DNA of 64,000 nt from Cryptomeria japonica (Eukaryota; Streptophyta; Pinopsida; Cupressales; Cupressaceae): positions 158,014,471 through 158,078,470 of the forward strand of contig NC_081411.1 of assembly GCF_030272615.1 (NCBI RefSeq), given 5' to 3'. Under the pieces are notes generated by a model. It saw only the letters and a program-made list of their open reading frames with translations. It did not search any database and had not been told where the DNA came from. This document shows, in pieces, positions 47,250 to 59,161 of the stretch. The first letter of the stretch is position 1, and every line of letters starts with the position of its first letter. The position numbers and the translations under genes are program-made.

Positions 47250-47695
47250 TGTGAGATTTTGTCAAGACCTAGAGGAAATGGAAAGAATAAATAAGAGAGA
47301 TAAAATATATGATAGGAATAAACTGTATACTATCAAGATGAAAATACTGATCAACTGAACCATCAAGCATTAAATTACATACAATGTAGATGAACCTGCT
47401 TATATAAGCAAGGCTATATGGATATGTGAGCACACAAACATGAAATGTGGCTCAATAAGAAACAAGGGTAGGTAGGAGAAACAATATAATATTCCACATG
47501 ACGTGGATCACCCACTAAATGTGGAATGTAACAACAAGATAAGTCCGCAAAAGGTGGAAATTCTCCTACACACACTATCCCAATGTGGCACAAACACCCA
47601 AGTATCTCATACCCAAACTACTATGAAATGCATTTCCTAAGTAAACTTAAGTATAGTGTAATAATATCCAAGATGAATAATTATTTACACCAACA
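47250..47695 (-). repeat. Copia 3' LTR
   Basis: 446 bp, homologous to 50974-51432. Plus-strand reading runs from tgtgagattttgtcaag to accaaca. It includes a TATA-like 'cttatataagc' at ~47398, as in the other LTR ('cttatatagg'). Confidence 0.9.
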
Positions 47696-47704
47696 CCCCC
47701 CCTT
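47696..47704 (-). promoter_or_regulatory. Copia polypurine tract
   Basis: Minus-strand AAGGGGGGG immediately before the 3' LTR, the primer for plus-strand DNA synthesis. Confidence 0.8.
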
Positions 47705-48059
47705 AAGTGCAACTTAGAGGAATGCACTTAAGTCTACAATGCAACTAAGCAATGCAAGAAGGGTCCCCGCTACTAGGCCGTGTTAGGTTTCCATGTACAA
47801 ATGCAAATGCATGCAAACCAATGCAATGAAATCTCTTACAAAGTGGGGAAAGAGAGAAAAACCCAATGGGAAAAAACCCTCCCCCAAAAGAGAGATGAAG
47901 ACTAGATACGAAGAACTCTCATAGAAGTATGTGAAGGACAAAACCCAAAGTGAGGAAAAAGTCCCCCCCATATGAGAGAAGAAGAAGAGAGACTAGGAAG
48001 CCCCCCCTCAATGTGGAATCTGCACCAATGATAGAAGCTCAAAGATGAATGAAGAAACT

Positions 48060-48614
48060 GCTCCATGAACATTGAACCACATTCCTCCCCTTAAGAAGAA
48101 ACAAAACCAAAGGTGGATCCAAAAATTCTCCCCAACCATGAAAGGAAGATGGAGAAAAAACATTCATGATGAAAGGAATCTCTGAAAACTACTCAATTGT
48201 CCCCATGTCGATGCTGAAAGTTATGCCCTCCAAAGGTGGTAAATTGCACCATAGTGCTGAAGAAGGTACTCCAAGATCTAGTGGAGATGAATGTAGAACA
48301 ATGTCCAAAGACTCATATGTCTCCTCAAAAGATAAAGAGACCTCCTCCAAGTGTTGTACAAAAGTATCCACAATCATGTCAACCTCTAAAGATTGATCAT
48401 GTAGATAATGCACAAGAGGGTTAGAGTGATACCTCGCAACAATCAAAGAAGGATAATCTTCATCATAGAGAAGATGAATGTCATCAATGGTGCCTCCCAA
48501 ATCTGCAATGTATGAGTCCACAAACATACCTGCAATGTCTGTCAAGTAGGCATCCCAATCAACTGAAGCTGAAAGACATGAAATATCCTGCTGTACTGAA
48601 TCATAAGAAGGCAA
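48060..48614 (-). pseudogene. Acidic region of unknown function in the copia element
   Basis: The open frame 48614-48189 (141 codons) follows the protease with a frame change and replaces the integrase. It is acidic and rich in D, S, Y and L (VDWDAYLTDIAGMFVDSYIA, DEDYPSLIVARYHSNPLVHY, VDTFVQHLEEVSLSFEETYE), ends GITFSIDMGTIE, and after a stop the frame continues FSEIPFIMNVFSPSSFHGWG. No zinc-binding HHCC, DDE or RT motif is present. It is not a decayed integrase that I can recognise. It may be a captured or element-specific domain. Confidence 0.45.
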
Positions 48615-49132
48615 ACTGTTGCACTAGTTGCATCATCAGGTGCAATAGGTGGTGTGATATCAATAGGAGGAGATGAAATGAAAGGCTCAAGAACGAGGTC
48701 ACAAGTGAGAATCCCCAAGTTCAAATGCCCAAAGTTCTCTTCAAAATCTGAATCATCAACATAGGAAGAGTCAACCTCATCAATAGGACCAAAATCTGAA
48801 AAAGAGTACAATCGAGATGCATGATGAACCACCCCAACTGCAATAATATCTCCACTCTCCAAGTCTCTAATGATAACTGAATCAGGGGTGAACTCCATAG
48901 TTTTCCTAGTTTCCCCATCTGTGACTTGATAGATGGAAAGAAGATTATTTGTCAAGTGAAGTACACACAACACATCATTGAAGGAGTTATCCCCAATGGA
49001 AATAGATCCTTTCCCAATTACATCCATGTATGTATGATTTCCCATCAAAACATGCGGCATGTGGCAAGGCTCAAACATAGAAAATATAGATTGTGAAGAT
49101 GCCATATGATGAGAAGCCCCTAAATCTAGAAG
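48615..49132 (-). pseudogene. Copia protease region
   Basis: The aspartic protease matures Gag. The region reads LLDLGASHHMASSQSIFSMF, then HVLMGNHTYMDVIGKGSISI, NDVLCVLHLTNNLLSIYQVT and FTPDSVIIRDLESGDIIAVG, a typical plant copia protease and downstream segment. The active-site DSG is DLG here (a one-base change), and a TGA stands where Trp is expected just before it, so the enzyme is dead. The open part starts at 49105. Confidence 0.8.
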
Positions 49133-50127
49133 TCATCTCCCTAAATTGGGACTTGTAGTAGCACAAAGAGCTTGTCCCTTTCCTTTATCTGTCCCAAAAG
49201 AGTGATCCTTTCCTTTATCCTTGGAAGAAGAAGCCGATGTAGACATTCTAGAAGGTAGGTTGATTCTATTCTTCTCAAGAAGATTCTTCAACTCATCAAT
49301 ATCCTTCTTATAACAATGATGTTCGTCATGTCTTGACTTCTTGCAATATCCACAAAAAACATTGTACTTATATGATTTCCTCTTGAGTGAGAATGGTGAA
49401 TCACCTTGTGTGGAGAGGAAGATTGTGATCCATCTTGTTATGGTCTTCATGTAGGCTACTTGTGATTCTTGCCTTTTCCTTGATTACTTTGATTCCCTTT
49501 ATTAGCCACCAAAGCTTGTGACTTTGAAAATTTGAAAATCCCCATCATGGTCAACTTAGATTGCTCAAGTATCAACATCTCCGTGAATGAATCAAATGAG
49601 AGAGACGAACCTTGGGCTAACCTATGGATGTGAAAACTAGATACAAAGGCTGCATACTCCAAAGGAAGCTTGTCCAACAAGTTATAAACCAATTGAGCAT
49701 CTTTTTTGTCAATTCCACAATCCTTTAGCTTTTCTCTTAGCTCAATTGCTTTTGTGACATAATCTTGGATTGTATCAAAATCCTTGGGATCCAAAGTTGT
49801 GAGTTCACTGTCAAGCTTGTAGCCCTTAATCTCATCAACTTGACCATACAATTTCTTAAAAATATCCCAAGGCTCTTTAATTGTTGTACACTTATCAATG
49901 TGAAAAATGAGGTAATCTAATACAAATTTTCTAAGAGTTCCAAGTGCCATAGCATTCTTAGTAAACCATTCAATTTGAGCATTAGGATCAGCCTTAGGAT
50001 CATGTGGTGCAATAATAGTTTCATTTACATAAGGAATGAATCATTTTTCCATTAGTTTACTCCATGGCTTAATCTTTCATGATGCATAATTATGAGGAGT
50101 TAAAAGTGGAAATTTAGGAGAACCCAT
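49133..50127 (-). pseudogene. Copia gag (UBN2-type) with CCHC knuckle
   Basis: Gag forms the particle and binds RNA. Start MGSPKFPLLTPHNYAS at 50127, followed by two in-frame stops within 30 codons. Then come YVNETIIAPHDPKADPNAQI and a long open stretch 49950-49456 (ALGTLRKFVLDYLIF, LDSELTTLDPKDFDTIQDYV, VYNLLDKLPLEYAAFVSSFH) typical of copia gag. After a frameshift the 49450-49133 frame has the knuckle CGYCKKSRHDEHHC (C-x2-C-x4-H-x4-C). The reading order and spacing are normal for the family. Confidence 0.85.
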
Positions 50128-50960
50128 AGCACCAAAATGAAAAAACACAAGATAGAGAGAGAGAGGCACAATCACACAAGACACCCCCCCCAAAATATTC
50201 AATCAAGAAACCACCCCCCCACCCAAAATGGTGATTTTGGCACTTTATACTTAGTGCATATACAATGGGCCACTTGCAAAACAAGGAAAACTGGACTTCT
50301 GATTTCAATTTAGCAATTCTCAAAATGAGATCTAAGAGACTTCAACAAATAAAGCTAGTGATCTAAACTAAGATCCAAGCAAAATGCAAGTACCAAATAT
50401 GCCAAAAATGGCCAAATATTGAAAGTACAATTTCTACTTAAAATCACTACAAATAAATGGTAGATTATGAAAGTAGATGAAAAAATATGCACTTTAAAGA
50501 AAAATGGCACCTGAAAAAGAGTCATATGAGCCCAAATAAAGCCTCCAAAGTTGTTAAAATTGGGATTTCATGATTTCCGAAAACCTTGTATCCGAAAATG
50601 AGAAAACTCCTACACCACTATACGGATCACGAAATTCTACCCCCCCAAAAAAAAAAAAATTTCTCAAAAAAATGAGTCTGGATGAGTGAGATATCACTCT
50701 TTGAAAATTGCCTGCAAAATTATAATTTCTGGAAAATTTCCGCTGCAGGTTCAAACTTCAAATGTCTCTAGATTTGGCCTCCGAAGTCTGATTTGGATAA
50801 AACAAAAGGAAAAACTGACTTTCTCGGATCTCCCCAATCCAAAGGTGACCTCATATTTGACCCAACAAGCTCCAATAAAAACCTTTAATAGAAATCTCCA
50901 AAATGCAAACCCCAAATAGCATCAAATTTCTCTTAATTGACAAACCAATGACACTCTAAT

Positions 50961-50973
50961 GGCTCTGATACCA
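50961..50973 (-). promoter_or_regulatory. Copia primer binding site (initiator Met-tRNA)
   Basis: Minus strand TGGTATCAGAGCC directly follows the 5' LTR end. It is complementary to the 3' end of plant initiator tRNA-Met. Confidence 0.9.
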
Positions 50974-51432
50974 TGTGATATTTTTCCAAGATCTAGAGGC
51001 AATGGAAAGCACAAATAAGAGAGATAAAATATATGATAGGAATAAAATGTATTCTATCAAGATGAAAATACTGATCAACTGGATCATCAAGCATTCAATT
51101 ACATACAATGTAGATGAGCCTACTTATATAGGCAAGGCTATATGGATATGTGAGCACACAAACATGACATGTGGCTCAATAAGAAACAAGGGTAGATAGG
51201 AAATAGGTGTGGGTAGGTAGGAGAAACAATATAATATTCCACATGAGGTGGATCACCCACTAGATGTGGAATGTAACAAGTCCACAAAAGGTGGAAATTC
51301 TCCTAAACACACTATCCCAATGTGGCACAAACACCCAAGTGTCTCATACCCAAACTAATATGAAATTCATTTCCTTAGTAAACTTAAGTACAGTGTAATA
51401 ATATCCAAGATGAATAATTATTTATACCAACA
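50974..51432 (-). repeat. Copia 5' LTR
   Basis: 459 bp partner of 47250-47695, with an extra ~22 bp near 51198-51220 (taggaaataggtgtgggtag) created by a local duplication of 'gggtaggtagga'. Confidence 0.9.
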
Positions 51433-53439
51433 ATATCCAATTGAATTCACTTAACAAACTTATGTTCTATTTTTCTCCCTTTGGCACTCTCATTTATTTG
51501 GATATGCATTCATTTGGGGATTTTATTTAATAAAATCCTCCGAGAGAAATTGTAAAATGGAATTATGGGAGAAAATGGAATTTTTCTGGTAGGACAACCA
51601 ATTTTTCTTTAAAATTTAGGGGCATACACTCTAATATATGTTACAATTTGAGCACAAAAAATGAGTTTGATTTTTACATTTTCACCACACCATGATGTTC
51701 TTGGTGGCACTACAGCATCCATTTCATAATTTAATATCATATTTTTCTTAGTGCACACTATATCATCCATTTTGTGATTGTATTTTTTAGGTTATCTACC
51801 AAATGGTTTTTTTGGTAATCTTTCTTAGCATGAGTCAAGTAGCATTAAACACTTTTTTGAACTTGTTTAACTTTCCCTTCTCTAGTGTGAAACCTAGAAA
51901 GCATTTCATATTAGTTGTAGATGTCATGTGCTTTCTTATATGGTCGAAATAAGTTTCATATGTATTCTTAATAGCCTTAAGATTCCATAGCTTTCTTTGT
52001 CCTTACATGCTTCACATGTATTTTTTACCTATGCTAATCATGTTAATACTTTTATTTTGATATTTTAGACTAATAAGATAATATATCTTAGGAGTTTGGT
52101 TTTGTCTTCTATTTTAAATGTCTTGGTCAAATCCTTTCTATACTATCCTATATTTTATTAAGGTTATGAGTGTAAGGTCACACTCTTACTAAACTTGGGA
52201 GTAAATGTAGTGTCTTAAATTGTTTCCTTCTACAATTTCACACTTCATAGCCCTGACCTCACATTGGTGGTTATCCATTAGGTCCTTGATTCACACCTTA
52301 TTGTGCTCAATAAATTTACATTTCTTGAAGACCAACATAGTTCTCTACTCATTGTGACTAGATTTAGTCTATAATGCCAAGACAATGATGCCTAGAACCA
52401 TAGTCTATGCATTTAGGATTTCAATTTATAATCACAATGGTCTAGATTTTGAGAAGTAGGAAAGTGTTCCTCATTGTATGTGTAAGCTTTGCACATATAT
52501 GATTCCCTGGGTCTAAAATCCTAATTCTTTCAACATAGCATTTACTTCAAGAAAATTCAATCAAGAATCTTAAAGGAAATTGAGGAAAAGTCTATGATGA
52601 AGCATTAAATCTTTAAATTTCAGCAATCAAACTCAAGTTTTATGTGTTCCTCCATGATGAAGCCATGGATTTACTCCCATAAAGAAACTTGAATTTTGAA
52701 TGAGGCTTCAAGGAAAGAGGTTCATATCAAAGGTATTATATTTTAGTTTAAGCATTTCCTTTAATTTTTTAGTCATTTCTCTACTAGGAGTATGCTCTCT
52801 TTCATCCAACATTGTACTAGTTGATGTGGAAACACCAACATGGGGTTTTAATTAGGAAAGCCCCTATATGAGACAACATTCTCTCTCTCTATCTGTATAG
52901 GTTATGAAACCAACAAATTGTGATCATTATAGAATCCAAGTAGCCTTGGTTAATCCATTGAACAATTATTAAAATCATTAATAATAGAAATTAACTAAGA
53001 ATGGGAGTGAGAGAGATAGGGGGGCCTCTACACAGCTTGTAATTTAAAACATAAGATCCACACTAGTAAACCATTATCCAAAAGATCATATTGGAACTAA
53101 GGGAAAAATATAACATTGAAGTATGTGCCCAATGTTATATATCTAATAGACTCATGTTGTCCTAATAGACTCACCTTATAACTTCAATTCAAATAGATCT
53201 CCTCATTAACTTCTCTTTCTTTTCGTTCACCCTCTCTCTTGACCTACTCAAAACATATTTTTTCTGTCTAGAATTTTCTAATAAAATTCTTACTATTTTT
53301 ATGGTTAATATATTTATTTTGATTGAAAAGTGAAAGTGTGTTTTTCTAGGAGAATTGAATCCTTCTACAAAATCTAAAACAAATTTAACAATGAATTTCA
53401 ACAATCAATAATTAAAATCAAATAGAAACAAAAAAATCA
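51433..53439. other. Intergenic DNA without a recognised gene
   Basis: AT-rich, with no convincing frames on either strand. Confidence 0.45.
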
Positions 53440-54190
53440 CATAAAAAATGATATAAACTAATAATTATAGACACAATAATAAATATTAATGAAAAACTTA
53501 CCTTAAAACATAGTACTATGAAAATAAGTAATATAGATAAAAATTTTAATTTATTAATAAATAGAAATATTTATTTTTTATATAATATTATATTATAAAA
53601 TGTAAATGTTTTGAAATGATTTTATTGTTAACTAATATTATGTTATAAAATGTAATGAAAACCAATAACAAATATTTTACAGTCTATAATTGAAACACTT
53701 TTCCAAGAGAATTTATTAAATTTTATTTTAATTTATACTTTGTGGGTGAAAAACTGCACGTGGCACACGTATATTATAACTCGTCATTATAATTCTGCAA
53801 ATCTCTACACGCCAGCAGTCTACGTGTCTTTAGTAATGCTGGTTTATTGCCCTATAAATAATTTTATCATGTAAGAAGTTGTTGCACAAGATTTTAATGG
53901 AGAGCGATGCTAATGTAATGAATGCTTTCTCTTCATCGTATTTCTAATGATCTCATTAAAAACATAAGGTAAGCATATTTTAATGTTATTTATTTATCAA
54001 TTCAATTTATTTGAATATAATTGTGAGTTAATTGAACGATCATATATAATTGTGTTTTGATTAGTTAATATTTTAGAATTTTGATTTGTTTTATATATAT
54101 ATATAATTTATTATTAGAATAAAAGGATAAATTTGGATTTTAAATCAAAAACTTTTATTCTCGGATTTTCTGCACTTGAAGATTTATCTA
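53440..54190 (+). repeat. Promoter/first-exon module, copy 4 of 4
   Basis: Contains the shared upstream part ('attaatgaaaaactta'), the ACGTG core (about 53822), TATA box at 53853, ATG at 53897 and GTAAGC donor at 53969. The exon reads MESDANVMNAFSSSYF and then TAA. The intron-side homology to copies 1 and 2 resumes after a deletion and continues to about 54185. Confidence 0.55.
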
Positions 54191-55129
54191 CTAAGCTATA
54201 TCTCTTTTGTAATATTATTATGAACATTTGTGTTTTTTAATATTAATAAGAACTTTGAAATGTTTCCAGTCTATTACTAACATTTATATATTTTTAAAAT
54301 AAAATTATAATAAAACAATATAACATTGATGGATTTAAGATGTTAGTATTCAATTTTAAATACAGACCAAGTTTAGAATAGTTTTAAAGATAACATAAGT
54401 TTTTTTTTTTATTCACACTCCAATAATTATACTCTACCAAAAATTTATAGTATTATCAATTTTTTTTTGGACTTACTAGTTTTATATAAGACTTAAGCTA
54501 GCTAATAGGACTCAACAAACTATTAGAAACTAGAGCCTCAAAAGATTGTAGCAGAAACGATAATTCTTAGGGTTTAAAATGAAGTCATAAATGACATAAC
54601 ACTTTGAAACTTTCAAAAGCGTTGAGGAAAAAAATGGTACATTTTACTTTCAAATGAAAGTATAAATGCTAACAGTTTTGTAATTGCATAATATTATAGT
54701 TCTCTACAAATTTTTATGTATATTAATATATTTAATATAATTTTAATTTAGACATGCAAATATTTGGAATAGTGTAGCTTCTTTAATATTATAAAATGTA
54801 TTAATATTAAGTTATTTTATTGAGAATATAAATGTCATGATTTTGTTTGCAATTAGAGTTGACAAATCCTTTTATTTGAAATTTAATTTTATTTAATTAA
54901 ATGTAAATATCAATTTCTCTCAATTTAATACATCTAATAATTTGTATGCATGAATCATTGCTTTATAAAAAAGACTACAATATAATTCCTACTAAATGTT
55001 AGTAGAGCTATTTTTCTTTTGAAAGTAGATAATATTATAAATAGTTAAATTCTATTTTATTTTATTAAAAATATAAATGAGTGGGTGCAATCCCAATTCC
55101 ATGGAAGTCTACAAGCAAAAATGTTTGCC
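54191..55129. other. AT-rich intergenic DNA
   Basis: No gene recognised. Confidence 0.5.
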
Positions 55130-55420
55130 GCTAGAAATGAGTGCCTATTTTTTTAGAAACAGACACCCGTTTAGCTTCGGAGCCCCGACCCATAAAACTA
55201 AAATGGGTGCACATTTTGACAAATAGGTGCCCATTTAGGATCGGACCACCGTAGAGAAACGGGTGCATGATTTTTAGAAATGGGCACACGTTTCTAAAAA
55301 TGGGTACCCTTTTCTGAAAACATGTGCCCGTTTCTAAAAATGGGCACACATTTCTTAAAGTGCTATAAATTTCAAAACGAGTGCCTATTTTTAAAATTTT
55401 AAATAACGGGCCCTTGTTTC
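55130..55420. repeat. Degenerate minisatellite with TTTCTAAAAATGGGCACAC units
   Basis: Units of about 22-27 bp built on 'tttctaaaaatgggcacac' recur about ten times. They alternate between lower-case forms such as 'aatgggtgcacattttgac' and 'aacgggtgcatgatttttag'. Minus-strand read-through gives a CPF/HPF-rich pseudo-peptide with no biological meaning. Confidence 0.7.
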
Positions 55421-56113
55421 ATAAAAGATGGAGCGAGAAACACACCTATGCCTTGGTTTTGGCTTCGGGTTAGGCTTCGTTGGACCAAGCCTATGCTTGG
55501 ACCTCCAAAAAAATGGCTAAGGCACTGGAATACTAGATTTTTGCCTTGCCGTAATTTTTTGATGGTCTTCCTCATCATATTTTTTGATGAAACAAAAACC
55601 CATTAGAGTTCTCATTGTCCTAATTTAAAAAATGTAAATTTCATAGTGATATGATTATTTTCACTATTTTTCCATTATTTATTAATCAAAAGTGGTTACT
55701 AAATGTAAAATAGTGAGGTTTAGTAAAACTCTAATAACTTTTTAGGTTTTGTTTGAAAATAAATTATATGAAATCAATCTACATAGAAGTATTTTGAAGA
55801 TTAAAAAAAAAATTACAAAAACATTCAGTTTTTTACGTCAAAATATGGTGGTCGTACACATGTGTGGTATGGTCCTGAAATAGGCATTTAGATTCAATCT
55901 CTAAGTGCCTCAAATTTTGACATCAATCGATAGAAAATTTGAAAAATAGGGAAAACACTTCCACTTTTTGCCCAAAAGTGGGACTCAACTTCTTGCACCC
56001 ACCAAAATATAATATAATATAATAATTGATTTTGAAGAAAAATAATGATGGGAGAGGGAGCAAGAGTGAGAGAGGGCATGTCTGAAATTCTACTTGATGG
56101 CAGTGATAGGGAG
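55421..56113. other. Intergenic DNA
   Basis: No gene recognised. It begins with a GC-richer tail of the minisatellite (55430-55520). Confidence 0.45.
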
Positions 56114-56485
56114 TGTTGGTATGAATAAAGCCAGATGGGGAGTGTGGGTATGAATAAAGCCATTTCCTAACTAGTTATTAGTTAGTGTTTATTTACACAT
56201 ATTAAGTTTATGTAAGATAGTTTCGTTGCCAATGAAATAGTTATTTAATATTGTCTTGTTAGTTATCTCAAGTGTCATTCTAGATTTAGATGAGTTAGCA
56301 TCTTGCATTTAACTTTGTCATAAAAATAGTTATAACTACTCCCTCCTCACTTTAGTATATAAGAAAGCTCATTGTAACATATCAAATCATCTCAATACGA
56401 TTCATTTACTAATGATATATATCTTTCTCTTTTCTTTTTTTGTAAAAGTAGCTTGCACTTGTGATCTTGGGAGAATGCTCTATCA
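56114..56485 (+). repeat. Candidate copia-type LTR
   Basis: Starts TGTTGGTATG and ends TATCA. It contains a TATA-like 'agtatataagaaagctc' (about 56354) and is followed at once by TGGTACCAAAA, a mutated form of the initiator tRNA-Met binding site TGGTATCAGAGC. A 29 bp tandem duplication lies at its start ('gtatgaataaagcc' at 56119 and 56148). No second LTR was found, so it is a truncated element or a solo-like relic. Confidence 0.45.
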
Positions 56486-57697
56486 TGGTACCAAAATTTT
56501 TTTGACCTACATCTCTTTCCAATCAAGAGCCTTCACCAGCTTTGTTGAGGTTCTACAAGTCTCTACCATTCCTTACTCCTTTTTTGTGTAGCTACCTTTC
56601 ATATTATTCTCTGGGCAGAAGTTGCCTCTCTCGGCTATATTAATTGATGCTTCTATTTAGCTTTTTTACTATAATGAATTCTATGTCATTTCATTCTTTA
56701 AGTTGGAATGAGAATTAAAAAGTTATAGCACCTCTTTGTTTCTTTTCTTTTACCACTGGAAGGAGTAGTTTCCTATTGAAAACACAATTTTAGTTTTTAT
56801 TTTGTTAATTCCCCTATCGTTACACAAATTTACCAATGAAAAATACCAATATTCCTATCCATCTTCTTATTGGCTGCATCAAGGAAGAAGTTGGTTTTGG
56901 AATTTTATTTCTTTGTTTGGCAAGTGTCTAACAATTAAAGTTTGTCCCATGTGAATTCAAAGTCAAGAGTAACAAGTAAATTTAAATCTTGCATAAAATA
57001 CCTTTAAACCAAAGTAATAATGGAATTTGGAATCTGATTGTGCAAACTATTCCCAAGTGAGAGAGATTCCAAATAAAAATAAAAATTCAAGGAACAAACA
57101 AAAATATTTTTTTTGGTCGATGCAAATCATTTTTCCACTTGGATGTTCTAGCATCAGACACTTCAGGTAGGTGAAATGATCCATGAGTTAGGAACATTTG
57201 GAGTTGAATGGTATGGCAATCTCATGTTTATTCTTTATCTAAATTTTCTCCTTCTCTATGGGAGCCTTTCCTATTCTTCTTCAAAGTCAACACTCTCTTC
57301 ACGTTGACTTTTCTACTATAAAAAATCTAAATTTAATCTACGCTTTCCTCTTAAAATCTGCACTTGAAATGTTCTTGAATCTCCATGTTTAGTCTCTTCT
57401 TATTTTCATATATGCTGCTTTTCAACACTACAACAAACATTGGAGTTGGTTTTTTTAATTTCTTCTCCTTCTCCCTTAGAGGATTCAATTTATACCATTG
57501 ACCATATTTTTGGATGGTGTACATATTCGTACACCATTATGAATGGACTATTTGTCAAATTACCATGGCCTACCCAACAACACATGAGAATAACTCAAAG
57601 GCATTACATCACACAACACCTCATCTTTATAAGAACTAATCTGAAAATTAACCAAATACTTCTCACTTAGCATTATCTCATGTCCCTCTTGTAAAAA
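56486..57697. other. Unassigned element-like DNA
   Basis: Contains a ~125 bp block (56565-56690) that resembles 59620-59740 in direct orientation, sharing 'attccttactc', 'tctctc..c..ctatattaat' and 'tgatgc'. No coding frame was recognised. It could be the old 3' LTR of the gypsy remnant that follows. Confidence 0.35.
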
Positions 57698-58920
57698 TTA
57701 AACATTGTATGGACTAGAGTGCTTGCACCTTTTCAAGCATATCTTGTTTACAATCTCCTTTGAAACAAGGTTATATGTACTACTACTATCTACTATAAAT
57801 TTGCAGCACTTATCTCCAGGCTTGTACATAGTTTGAAAGAGACTCCTCCTTTGGAATGCTTCCTCCTCAGCCACCTTGGGATTCATCAACACTCTCCTCA
57901 TCATTAGAGATTCATTTCCTTGAGGGTCATCTCCTTTCATGGATCCATCACTTTCTTCATCCTCTTGTGCCAACCCATTTCTTGTTGCACTTTACTTGCT
58001 TCCTTTTTGTATTTGAGAACACTCATAAGAATGATGCTAAGTTCTTTGCACTAGAAACATTTACCTTGGAACCCTATATTACTACTACCACATCCTCTTT
58101 ATGGGAACTCCTTTTCCTTTATGTTTTGACCCACTTCCTTACTCTATTTGTTCCTAGAATCCTCTTCAATTTGCTTTCCTTTGCTACCACCAGTTTGTCC
58201 TTTCTTTGTAAATATTCTGTGACTTAGAATTCTTTATTTGTCTTTTCATTAACTTTTCCCTAGCCTTCAATGCATATTGATATTGTCCTCCACAATGTTA
58301 ATGTAAAACATACTCATTTCATCTTGAATATTGAATCGCAAGCGATTCACATACCTGCCAATATTTTCCCTATCAATATCATGCCTTCCAAACTGAATGG
58401 TTATCTTGTACAACTCCTCTATAAATTCATTTACACTCATATCCTTCTGCTTCAGATGTTGTAGCTTCTTGAACAACTCAATTTCATAACCTCTAGGAAT
58501 GAATATTATCTTCAATCTGTTCACCATCTAATTCCACCTTGTTATATTAGGGTCTCCATTCATTACTTGTTCTCTCTAGAACTCTTTCCACCATAATGCA
58601 AGATGCTATTTGAACTTTGTTTGAGACAAATTTACCATATATGGGTCTCTAATTTCCTCCACTTCAAAGTATTCTTCTAGCTCCCCTATTAAATCAATCA
58701 ACTCATCTGGATTTAATGTTCTAGAAAATATTGGAACATCCATTCTGTTATCATTTATGATTCTTGAAAGAGCCCTCCAAAATAATTGTTCTCTACTATC
58801 TAGATGTTGTTCTTCTTCTCTTTTGTGTTCTTGTTCTTCAAATTCAGTTCCTTCATCACTCACATGATCTCTTGAATTTTCAGTAGATAATATCACCTCA
58901 TTTATGATATCATTTTGCAT
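57698..58920 (-). pseudogene. Ty3/gypsy gag-protease remnant
   Basis: On the minus strand, the 58920-58606 frame gives an acidic leader (MQNDIINEVILSTENSRD, then FSRTLNPDELIDLIGELEEY). The 58527-58267 frame gives the retrotransposon gag core (MVNRLKIIFIPRGYEIELFK, LKQKDMSVNEFIEELYKITI, GRYVNRLRFNIQDEMS). A broken zinc knuckle (GKCF, stop, CKEL) lies near 58050. The 57973-57698 frame gives the protease (SLMMRRVLMNPKV, KFIVDSSSTYNLVSKEIVNK) with DSG changed to DSS. RT, RNase H and integrase are absent. Truncated and dead. Confidence 0.8.
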
Positions 58921-59149
58921 TATCTCTCAAAATCACTCCAACACCTCTGAAATTTTGGGCATTCCTTTTCAAGGCAGAATCTTGATCACCCTTCCAATCA
59001 TTAACTTTAATCTCTTGTCATTTAGGACTTCACTATCACTTGCAATAATTATCTCAATCTCTTCTCTACCATGCTTCCTCTATCCACCCACCAATCCTGG
59101 CATAGGTTGCCTCATGTTTGACGCTTTACTTATGGGCTTAAAACTTCTA

Positions 59150-59161
59150 GCTTTGATACCA
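59150..59161 (-). promoter_or_regulatory. Gypsy primer binding site remnant
   Basis: Minus strand TGGTATCAAAGC, one base different from the initiator tRNA-Met site TGGTATCAGAGC, placed upstream of the gypsy gag. The 5' LTR would lie at higher coordinates from about 59163, but its outer end is not clear. Confidence 0.6.

Larger units (their letters stand above)
47250..51432 (-). mobile_element. Non-autonomous Ty1/copia retrotransposon (gag-protease only)
   Basis: Complete LTR architecture on the minus strand: 5' LTR 51432-50974, PBS 50973-50961, gag, protease, an extra acidic region, PPT 47704-47696 and 3' LTR 47695-47250. LTRs begin TGTTGG and end CA. Flanking 5-mers are ATATA (47245-47249) and ATATC (51433-51437), a target duplication with one mismatch. 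Total is 4.18 kb, against about 5 kb for autonomous copia elements; integrase, reverse transcriptase and RNase H are absent. Gag plus LTRs fits the TR-GAG type of non-autonomous plant elements, which depend on a partner for pol. The LTRs differ at many sites and by a ~22 bp insertion in the 5' LTR, so the insertion is old. Confidence 0.85.

Noticed and set aside
48189-48614. Decayed copia integrase
   Set aside because: No HHCC zinc motif, no DDE spacing and no GKGY-type or similar block; composition is acidic throughout.
55131-55349. Minus-strand CPF-rich 72-codon frame
   Set aside because: It is the minisatellite read in frame.
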